A DNA stretch of 8,958 nt, taken from assembly GCA_031268255.1 (NCBI GenBank), contig JAIRXO010000177.1, forward strand, positions 1 through 8,958. The letters run 5' to 3'. The stretch's first letter is position 1. The number at the start of each line of letters is the position of its first letter. Origin of the DNA: Spirochaetaceae bacterium. GTDB taxonomy: Bacteria > Spirochaetota > Spirochaetia > Treponematales > Breznakiellaceae. Below the pieces are notes generated by a model that saw nothing but the letters and a program-made list of their open reading frames with translations, did no database searches and was not told the origin of the DNA. The translations under genes and the position numbers were made by a program. Positions 1-4,440 of the stretch are shown here, in pieces.

Positions 1-93
1 GGAGGCCGCCTGTAAGGTCTTGTGTCCCTGTTTCACCAGTTCCATGATTTTGCCACGGAGCCTTTCGCTCCCCTTGGGCAGTCGTTTCGCCAT
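1..93 (-). CDS. IS transposase, N-terminal fragment (truncated by window edge)
   Basis: Thirty-one codons are visible, beginning ATG at 93 and running off the window. The start is supported by a perfect Shine-Dalgarno AGGAGG (103-98) four bases upstream. The peptide begins MAKRLPKGSERLRGK and continues with a helix ending GHKTLQAAS, which fits the first helix of a helix-turn-helix DNA-binding domain (KQGHKTLQAAS resembles the 'G..T...AA..LG' start of such domains). The catalytic DDE region would lie outside the window. In the family such proteins cut and join the element ends, and the repeats just upstream are plausible binding sites. Assignment as a transposase rests on this short stretch plus the terminal repeats. 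Confidence 0.6.
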   Translation of the reverse strand, partial: MAKRLPKGSERLRGKIMELVKQGHKTLQAAS

Positions 94-120
94 TGTTCCT
101 CCTGGCTTATCCTACGAAAT

Positions 121-189
121 GGGGACTTTTCTATTGCACGCAGGGGGACATTTCTACTGAACGGATTTTGGGGACTTTTCTATTGCACG
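121..189. repeat. Three subterminal IS repeats of 20 bp
   Basis: GGGGACTTTTCTATTGCACG occurs identically at 121-140 and 170-189. A 17/20 variant, GGGGACATTTCTACTGAACG, lies between them at 144-163. Spacers are 3 and 6 bp. Close, irregular direct repeats beside a transposase start are best read as transposase-binding sites at an IS end. They are too short and too close together for a CRISPR array. Confidence 0.7.
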
Positions 190-212
190 GCGACACGTCA
201 TCAGGCTAAGAC

Positions 213-241
213 TTGACCTGATTGCAAAAAGCGGATAAATT
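213..241 (+). promoter_or_regulatory. Possible promoter ahead of the lar relict
   Basis: TTGACC (213-218) and TAAATT (236-241) are separated by 17 bp, giving 5/6 and 4/6 matches to sigma70 hexamers. It lies about 24 bp outside the IS end and points towards larE. Transcription would begin near 248, so the palindrome at 247-276 would form the very 5' end of the RNA. This rests on pattern only. Confidence 0.3.
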
Positions 242-246
242 TAACT

Positions 247-276
247 GTTATCCTGAAACCGAAGTTTCAGGATAAC
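247..276. repeat. Perfect 13-bp palindrome with CGAA loop
   Basis: GTTATCCTGAAAC (247-259) and GTTTCAGGATAAC (264-276) are exact reverse complements around the tetraloop CGAA (260-263). No T-run follows on either side (CCCTGC follows on the plus strand), so it is not a canonical intrinsic terminator. It sits in non-coding DNA between the IS and the lar relict and may be a dispersed palindromic repeat or an RNA-stabilising hairpin. Confidence 0.7.
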
Positions 277-308
277 CCTGCTTTAGTTTTAACAGACCGT
301 TCCCGCAC

Positions 309-332
309 CGGAAAACGCATGAAGCGTTTCCG
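309..332. repeat. Second palindrome, near-perfect 9-bp arms
   Basis: CGGAAAACGC (309-318) pairs with GCGTTTCCG (324-332) around ATGAA with one bulged A. It lies 54 bp upstream of the larE start. The core CGGAAA...TTTCCG is also present in the palindrome inside leuS (7501-7523), which hints at a related repeat family. Confidence 0.55.
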
Positions 333-385
333 TCCTCGACTCCCATGAAGGGAATTACCACAATTTTCTCGTTAGGGGAGTAGAA

Positions 386-624
386 TTGGATATTGATGAA
401 AAATATCAGTCCCTGCTGAATTCTATTTCTGCCTTGGGAAGCGCCGCGGTGGCTTTTTCCGGCGGCGTAGACAGTTCTTTCCTTTGTTACGCCGCATACT
501 CGAAGCCGCGAAAGAGAAGGGAATCACCGTAGTGCTGAAATCCTTCGGCTTTCTCTATGTTGCCTTCGATCTTGAAGGTTATGTCATGGGCAGCCTGAAC
601 CGGGCCATAGGCGTACCTGGGTGA
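386..624 (+). pseudogene. larE: larE remnant: ATP-dependent sulfur transferase with large internal deletion
   Basis: LarE is a PP-loop enzyme that donates sulfur to build the nickel-pincer nucleotide cofactor of lactate racemase. The fragment starts at TTG 386, five bases after GGGGAG. It reads into the PP-loop nucleotide-binding motif AFSGGVDSSFLCYAA (around residues 23-37), then stops at TAG 530-532. In another frame (490-624) the sequence continues with a LarE-like C-terminus: RRILEAAKEKGITVVLKS, then GFLYVAFDLEGYVMGSLN, ending at TGA 622-624. About 80 codons remain of a family length near 270, so roughly 190 residues of the middle are missing, including the sulfur-donor cysteine region, and the join near 488-498 shifts frame. 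This is a dead gene. Family assignment is strong because both ends carry recognisable motifs and larC follows 53 bp later. Confidence 0.8.
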
Positions 625-677
625 ACCCTTCGCGCCTGTTCTGTTCCGCGCGGCTTGCTTTTTTGGAGGAGAAGAAT

Positions 678-1934
678 TTGAATACCCTGCATTTTGACTG
701 TTTCGCCGGTATTTCCGGGGATATGGCCCTGGGGGCCTTTGTTGACCTTGGCGTTGATCCTCAGGAACTGGGGAAGGAACTTGACAAACTCGGCCTTTCC
801 GGCTGGAGCCTTGACTTTGTTCGGGACGAACGGAACAACATCACCGGAACCCGCGCCGTCGTAAAACTTTCAGACCACCACGAACACCATCACGACCACG
901 AACACCATCACAGCCACGAACATCACCATGACCACCACAGCCATGCGCATAACTCCTGGAAGGAAATCAAGGCGCTGATAGAACGCTCGGGTCTCAGTGA
1001 CGGGGTGAAAAAACGGGCGCTGGATATTTTCAGCCGCATTGCCGCCTGCGAATCCAGGGTGCATGGGGTTCCTGAGGATGAAATCGCGTATCATGAGGTC
1101 GGCGCTCTGGATTCGATTATTGACATTGTGGGCGCCGCAGTTTGTCTTGATATATTGAAACCCGACCGCGTTACTTCCGGCGCGATTGAACTTGGCGGCG
1201 GGACAGTACAATGCGCCCACGGCATACTGCCTGTTCCCGCCCCGGCCACCCTGCTGCTTGTCCAGGGCCTGCCGGTAAAGGCCGGGGGCTTTGACAAGGA
1301 GATGACCACTCCCACCGGCGCGGCCATACTCGCGTCCTGTGTGGATGAGTTTATCACCGGTCCTGTTTCGTACCGGGAAATAAAAACCGGCACAGGCATA
1401 GGGACGCGGAAGCTGGACAAGCCCAATGTGCTGCGGGTCTCCTGGCGGGAGACGGAACCGGACAAAGACGGATCCCGGATACGCGAAAACCTTCTCCTCA
1501 TGGAAACCAATATCGACGATATGTCAGGCGAGGCCCTGGGTTTCCTCATGGAAAGGCTTTTTGAGGGCGGCGCTCTGGATGTTGTCTTTATTCCCTGCTG
1601 CATGAAAAAATCCCGGCCCGGAACCGTGGTGTCTGTACTGTGCCGGCCTGAGACTTCCGCTCTCCTGGGCGGGGTTCTTTTCCGTCACTCCACGGCCATA
1701 GGCTACAGGGAAATCCCCCTGTCCCGCGTTTCCCTCCCAAGGGAAGAGCGCCGCCTTGCCGGGGACTTTGGCGAAGCCAGGGAAAAAATTATTTTTTCTG
1801 AGGGACGTTCAAAAATTGAATTTGAGGACCGGGCGCGCCTGGCACGGGAAAGGAATCTTACCCTTGACGAAGCGGAAGCCCTTATACGGCGGGCCGCGCC
1901 GGACGGCTCAGGGGGGAACCATGACCGGTCATGA
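678..1934 (+). CDS. larC: LarC, nickel insertion protein for the pincer nucleotide cofactor
   Basis: LarC inserts nickel into the pyridinium bis-thiocarboxylate nucleotide in a CTP-dependent reaction, the last cofactor step after LarB and LarE; it is cytoplasmic. The product is 418 residues, the normal full length of the fused form, with no sign of the frameshift that splits it in Lactiplantibacillus. Motifs: N-terminal FDCFAGISGDM (residues 6-16); a His-rich tract (67-91, 17 His in 25 residues) typical of metal-handling in this family; AYHEVGALDSIIDIVGAA (about 136-153); TTPTGAAIL; and the C-terminal-domain motif ETNIDDMSGE. I chose TTG 678 rather than GTG 621 because GGAGGA (665-670) lies seven bases upstream and the family begins at this M-x-TLxxDCF position. 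The gene is open and intact although its partners larE and larB on either side are broken, so it may be a stranded survivor or may serve another metal role. Confidence 0.9.
   Translation: MNTLHFDCFAGISGDMALGAFVDLGVDPQELGKELDKLGLSGWSLDFVRDERNNITGTRAVVKLSDHHEHHHDHEHHHSHEHHHDHHSHAHNSWKEIKALIERSGLSDGVKKRALDIFSRIAACESRVHGVPEDEIAYHEVGALDSIIDIVGAAVCLDILKPDRVTSGAIELGGGTVQCAHGILPVPAPATLLLVQGLPVKAGGFDKEMTTPTGAAILASCVDEFITGPVSYREIKTGTGIGTRKLDKPNVLRVSWRETEPDKDGSRIRENLLLMETNIDDMSGEALGFLMERLFEGGALDVVFIPCCMKKSRPGTVVSVLCRPETSALLGGVLFRHSTAIGYREIPLSRVSLPREERRLAGDFGEAREKIIFSEGRSKIEFEDRARLARERNLTLDEAEALIRRAAPDGSGGNHDRS
879..932 (+). repeat. Three tandem 18-bp repeats encoding HEHHH(D/S)
   Basis: CACGAACACCATCACGAC (879-896) is followed by a copy at 897-914 (two differences) and a more diverged copy at 915-932. 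They encode H-E-H-H-H-D, H-E-H-H-H-S and H-E-H-H-H-D in the metal-binding tract of LarC. Such in-frame repeats can change copy number by slippage without breaking the gene. Confidence 0.8.
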
Positions 1935-2251
1935 GGAGTTTTCCGACGATTTGGGTTTTGCCTTTATCGACAGCGGCAGACAGCGGAGGACCGGATGCCC
2001 TGAGGTGGTGTACTGCCAGGGAAAGACCGTTGAACAGGCCGAGGCCATCATTATCCGCATGCGCGAAAAAGGAATCCCCGTACTTGGAACCAGGGCCCTG
2101 CCAGAGCTTGCCGGGCGTATCGGCAGCCCTGCGCAGCGCGGAATTTTTTGGCAGCAAAACAAAACTTGTCTGTGATATAGGAGTGGCGGGCATACACCGG
2201 CTTTTTACCCGCCTCCCCGAACTCAGGGGAGCCAGGGTTATCAGCATTGCC
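1921..2251 (+). pseudogene. larB: larB remnant: nicotinate adenine dinucleotide carboxylase/hydrolase, deleted and frameshifted
   Basis: LarB carboxylates and hydrolyses NaAD to start the nickel-pincer cofactor. ATG 1921 overlaps the larC stop by 14 bp and follows GGGGGGAA, the layout of a coupled operon gene. The first part reads DLGFAFIDSGRQRRTG then CPEVVYCQGKTVEQAEAI and PVLGTRALPELAGR, matching the LarB N-terminal domain (RxGFPEVVxGxGKT). Near 2118-2130 homology jumps frame to ALRSAEFFGSKTKLV then CDIGVAGIHRLFTRLPELRG and ARVISIA, the LarB segment normally followed by GMEGALPSVV. About 50-60 residues are lost at the jump. Homology ends at about 2251, so about 95 C-terminal residues of the PurE-like domain are absent. 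The first frame stops at 2173-2175, the second at 2303-2305. It cannot make a working enzyme. Confidence 0.8.
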
Positions 2252-2260
2252 TTCGGGTCC

Positions 2261-2290
2261 TTGACGCGTCCGCCGTCTTTGTGCTATGGT
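2261..2290 (+). promoter_or_regulatory. Promoter of the tyrosine leader-aroF-tyrA operon
   Basis: TTGACG (2261-2266, 5/6) and TATGGT (2285-2290, 4/6) are 18 bp apart, and TG at 2282-2283 forms an extended -10 (TGC-TATGGT). Transcription would begin at about 2296-2298, only four to six bases before the leader ATG at 2302. It lies directly after the last recognisable larB codon. No -10 or -35 alternative as good is visible between there and the leader. Confidence 0.5.
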
Positions 2291-2301
2291 CTGGATAAAT
2301 T

Positions 2302-2415
2302 ATGAAAGACTTTTCAGGCGGATGCCAGGGTTCAGGCAGTACGTTCTCTTCGTATTACTTTTACTACTATTATCTTCTCTTCCGCTCTGAGGAGTCTGAC
2401 CGTGTGGCATCATAA
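2302..2415 (+). CDS. Tyrosine-rich leader peptide of the aroF-tyrA attenuator
   Basis: A 37-codon ORF runs from ATG 2302 to TAA 2413-2415. In its middle it reads SSYYFYYYYLLF: six Tyr codons and one Phe within seven codons (2353-2373), with further Phe codons at positions 4, 15 and 27. The only usable start is ATG 2302, because an in-frame TAA precedes it at 2296 and no later ATG, GTG or TTG comes before the Tyr run. A Shine-Dalgarno is weak at best (TGGA), and the predicted transcript starts only about five bases upstream, so initiation may be leaderless-like. The ORF is followed by a strong terminator and then by the genes for DAHP synthase and prephenate dehydrogenase, both needed for tyrosine. 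This is the arrangement of trpL or pheL, but with Tyr as the sensed amino acid. By analogy, slow translation of the Tyr codons when Tyr-tRNA is scarce would favour antitermination. Confidence 0.8.
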   Translation: MKDFSGGCQGSGSTFSSYYFYYYYLLFRSEESDRVAS

Positions 2416-2451
2416 GCCGCTAGGTCTTGCCTTGTGCATACAGGGAGGCTC
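2389..2451 (+). promoter_or_regulatory. Candidate competing RNA hairpins of the attenuator
   Basis: Two alternative folds can be drawn by hand. Fold A: GUGGC (2404-2408) with GCCGC (2416-2420), GACC (2398-2401) with GGUC (2423-2426), and GAGG (2389-2392) with CCUU (2430-2433); the leader stop codon lies in its loop, as in trp leaders. Fold B, antiterminator-like: CCUUGU (2430-2435) with ACAGGG (2440-2445), extended by CUU (2426-2428) with AGG (2446-2448), which takes up most of the 5' arm of the terminator. A further hairpin, CUUCUC (2374-2379) with GAGGAG (2389-2394), begins right after the last Tyr codon and would be opened by a ribosome stalled there. How these combine into a switch is not settled by eye. 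Confidence 0.45.
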
Positions 2452-2473
2452 CGAAAGGGGCCTCCCTTTTTTT
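2443..2473 (+). terminator. Intrinsic terminator (attenuator) before aroF
   Basis: GGGAGGCUCC (2443-2452) pairs with GGGGCCUCCC (2457-2466) to give a 10-bp stem (one G-U pair) capped by a GAAA tetraloop, followed at once by seven T residues (2467-2473). It lies 19 bp upstream of the aroF ATG and 27 bp after the leader stop codon. Its place between a Tyr-rich leader ORF and tyrosine genes marks it as the regulated terminator of an attenuator rather than a plain operon end. Confidence 0.9.
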
Positions 2474-2492
2474 ATGTTGAAAGGAGTGCGTC

Positions 2493-3530
2493 ATGATTAT
2501 TGTAATGAAAGCCGGGACAGAGCCTGGGGAAATCAGCGCCTACTGCGAGGCTCTGAAACAGCGGGGTTTTGCCGTCCACTGTTCTGTGGGGACTTCGCAG
2601 ACCGTACTGGGTCTTGTGGGCGACACGTCGGGTCTTGACGCCGAGTCTATCCGGGCCAGTCATCTTGTTGAGAAGGTTCTGCGGGTTCAGGAACCCTACA
2701 AGCGTGCAAACCGAAAGTTCCATCCTGATGACAGCGTTATAAGCGTGGTCAACGGGGATGGAAAGGAAAGCCGCCTGGGCGGAGGCTATCTGGGCATCAT
2801 CGCCGGCCCCTGTTCGGTGGAAAGCCGGGAACAGGTTGTTGACATAGCAAGGCAGGTTAAAAAGGCCGGCGCGGGTTTTCTGCGGGGCGGCGCCTTTAAG
2901 CCCAGGACCAGTCCCTACAGTTTCCAGGGCCTTGGCTGCGAGGGCCTTGACCTGCTCCTTGAGGCAAAAAAAGAAACCGGCCTTCCTATAGTTACCGAAC
3001 TTATGGCCACACATCAGCTTGAGCTTTACGAGGATGTTGACATAATTCAGGTCGGCGCGAGGAATATGCAGAATTATACCCTCCTCAAGGAACTGGGCCG
3101 CAGCCGCAAGCCCATACTGCTCAAGCGGGGGCTTGCCGCTACCGTAAACGAACTGCTCATGGCATCTGAGTATATCATGGCGGGCGGTAACGACCGGATC
3201 ATACTCTGCGAACGGGGCATCAGGAGTTTTGATTCCTATACGCGGAACACCCTGGACCTCGCGGCGGTTCCGTACCTGAAGCGGCAAAGCCACCTCCCGG
3301 TGATTGTTGACCCCAGCCACGCCACGGGGGTCAACTGGATGGTGCCCCTCATGGCCAAGGCGGCTGTGGCCGCGGGAGCTGACGGTCTCATCGTAGAGGT
3401 ACACAATGATCCAGAAAACGCCCTCTGCGACGGCGAGCAGGCCATTACCCCCGCTGAGTTTGCTTCACTTATGAAAATTCTTTCGGGCTATGCCGCTCTG
3501 GAAGGCAGAAAACCGGGGGTAAGCGCGTGA
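2493..3530 (+). CDS. aroF: 3-deoxy-7-phosphoheptulonate (DAHP) synthase, type I-beta with N-terminal regulatory domain
   Basis: The enzyme condenses phosphoenolpyruvate and erythrose 4-phosphate to DAHP, the first step of the shikimate pathway. The product has 345 residues. Residues 1-70 (MIIVMKAG...) form the ferredoxin-like domain seen in the Thermotoga-type enzyme, where it mediates Tyr/Phe feedback. The TIM-barrel core follows: GPCSVES (105-111), KPRTSPYSFQG (136-146), QVGARNMQNY (186-195), LLKRG (209-213), DPSHATG (273-279), EVHNDPENALCDGEQ (302-316). Predicted metal ligands by family alignment are C107, H276, E302 and D313, all present. The start ATG 2493 follows AAGGAG (2481-2486) by six bases. 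The gene is placed behind the Tyr leader and terminator, so it is probably controlled both by attenuation and allosterically. It is unlikely to be the related KDO-8-P synthase, given the N-terminal domain and the tyrA neighbour. Confidence 0.93.
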   Translation: MIIVMKAGTEPGEISAYCEALKQRGFAVHCSVGTSQTVLGLVGDTSGLDAESIRASHLVEKVLRVQEPYKRANRKFHPDDSVISVVNGDGKESRLGGGYLGIIAGPCSVESREQVVDIARQVKKAGAGFLRGGAFKPRTSPYSFQGLGCEGLDLLLEAKKETGLPIVTELMATHQLELYEDVDIIQVGARNMQNYTLLKELGRSRKPILLKRGLAATVNELLMASEYIMAGGNDRIILCERGIRSFDSYTRNTLDLAAVPYLKRQSHLPVIVDPSHATGVNWMVPLMAKAAVAAGADGLIVEVHNDPENALCDGEQAITPAEFASLMKILSGYAALEGRKPGVSA

Positions 3531-4390
3531 AGCCCGTGGAAGAATGTATCATAGGCATTGTGGGCCTCGGCCTTATGGGAGGAGCCGTGGCCCTGGCCCT
3601 GAGAAAATGCGGCGCCGCCGGAAAAGGAAAGCTCCTTGCCTGTGATACGGACAGTTCCGCCCTTAACGCCGCCCTTGCCGGAGGGGTCATTGACGAAGGC
3701 TTTGTTTCTCCCGAAGCCCTGCTTGAACGCGCCGACCTTGTCTACCTCTGCCTTAATCCCTCGACGCTGCTTTCCTTTATGAAAGCCCGTATGGGGTCTT
3801 TTAAGAACGGCGCCCTCATCACCGACATTGCCGGGGTCAAGGGCGCCATCTGCGCGGCCATGGAAGAAACCCTGCGGGAGGACCTTGACTTTATACCCGG
3901 CCATCCCATGGCGGGTTCCGAGAAGGGAGGCTATGCCTGCTCGATGTACTGCGATTTCCGGGGAAAGAACTACATACTCACCCCCTTAAAGCGGAACAAG
4001 GGCGAACATATTGACTACATAAAAAAACTCATTCGCCGCATGGGATTTGGAAAAGTTACCGAAACCAGCGCCGCCGAACATGACCGCAAGATTGCCTTTA
4101 CCAGCCAGCTCTGCCATGTTATCGCCGCCGCCCTCATAGACTGCGAGGCCGACACGAACATAACGAGTTTCGGCGGCGGGAGTTTTGAGGACCTTACCCG
4201 CATAGCCATGCTTAACGCCCCCATGTGGACAGAACTCTTTATCGAGAACTCAAGCGCCCTGCTTTCCCGCATAGGGCAGTTTGAAAAAAGCCTTGGGGAG
4301 ATTAAGGCCCTTGTAGAAAGCGGCCAGGCGCGGGTCCTGGAGGAAAGGCTTGCCGCTGTACGCGAGCGGCGGCTCTTGATGAACGCCTAG
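3527..4390 (+). CDS. tyrA: Prephenate dehydrogenase (tyrosine branch)
   Basis: It oxidatively decarboxylates prephenate to 4-hydroxyphenylpyruvate, the committed step to tyrosine, in the cytoplasm. The protein has 287 residues, the length of the stand-alone enzyme without chorismate mutase or a C-terminal ACT domain. It has an N-terminal Rossmann fold with GLGLMG (13-18); an acidic residue, D40, at the expected end of beta-2, which suggests NAD rather than NADP; DIAGVK (100-105); the signature HPMAGSEKGG (127-136) with the catalytic-type His127; and an alpha-helical domain with SQLCHVIAAAL (193-203), His197 matching a conserved substrate-pocket histidine. GTG 3527 overlaps the aroF stop as GTGA, with GGGGG (3515-3519) seven bases before, so the two are translationally coupled. 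Use of arogenate as alternative substrate cannot be excluded. Lack of an ACT domain implies feedback control acts elsewhere, probably on AroF and the leader. Confidence 0.9.
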   Translation: MKPVEECIIGIVGLGLMGGAVALALRKCGAAGKGKLLACDTDSSALNAALAGGVIDEGFVSPEALLERADLVYLCLNPSTLLSFMKARMGSFKNGALITDIAGVKGAICAAMEETLREDLDFIPGHPMAGSEKGGYACSMYCDFRGKNYILTPLKRNKGEHIDYIKKLIRRMGFGKVTETSAAEHDRKIAFTSQLCHVIAAALIDCEADTNITSFGGGSFEDLTRIAMLNAPMWTELFIENSSALLSRIGQFEKSLGEIKALVESGQARVLEERLAAVRERRLLMNA

Positions 4391-4392
4391 TG

Positions 4393-4420
4393 TTCCGGCG
4401 GCGGGTTTTCGCGGTATACT
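4393..4420 (+). promoter_or_regulatory. Weak candidate promoter between tyrA and the membrane protein gene
   Basis: TATACT (4415-4420) matches a -10 hexamer at 5/6 and lies about 20 bp before the start codon, but the upstream partner TTCCGG (4393-4398) is a poor -35. The downstream gene might thus have some transcription of its own besides read-through from the tyrosine operon. Confidence 0.25.
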
Positions 4421-4440
4421 GTCTACGGAGGGAAGTTTAT

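Larger units (their letters stand above)
1..189 (-). mobile_element. Insertion sequence, one end (rest lies left of the window)
   Basis: The segment holds the start of a leftward transposase gene (93-1) and, outside its start codon, three copies of a 20-bp repeat (121-140, 144-163, 170-189). A transposase reading away from a repeat-bearing end is the normal layout of an IS terminus. The short N-terminal sequence and the GGGGACTTTTCTATTG-type end resemble, from memory, the ISNCY-like elements whose transposase starts with a helix-turn-helix and whose ends carry GGGGACATTTT-type repeats; the family call is tentative. The outer boundary is probably at or just beyond 189. I cannot see the other end or a target-site duplication, so completeness and activity are unknown. 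Confidence 0.65.

Noticed and set aside
121..189. Short CRISPR-like repeat cluster
   Set aside because: Spacers are only 3 and 6 bp, and the repeats lie at an IS end beside a transposase start.
22..216. Plus-strand 64-codon ORF across the IS end
   Set aside because: It overlaps the transposase start on the other strand and the terminal repeats and shows no protein-like features.
480..540. Programmed frameshift in larE (and likewise at 2118-2130 in larB)
   Set aside because: Large parts of both proteins are missing at the frame changes, and no slippery sequence is needed to explain this; deletion is simpler.
621..677. Upstream GTG start for larC
   Set aside because: The added 19 residues have no family counterpart, and the TTG at 678 has a correct ribosome binding site and matches the family N-terminus.
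870..1220. Minus-strand ORF opposite larC with a Val/Met-rich hydrophobic end
   Set aside because: The hydrophobic run is just the antisense of the His codons (CAC/CAT read as GTG/ATG).
2302..2492. T-box riboswitch ahead of aroF
   Set aside because: I see no T-box AGGGUGG-type antiterminator motif or long specifier stem. The Tyr-rich translated ORF with a short spacer explains the terminator better.
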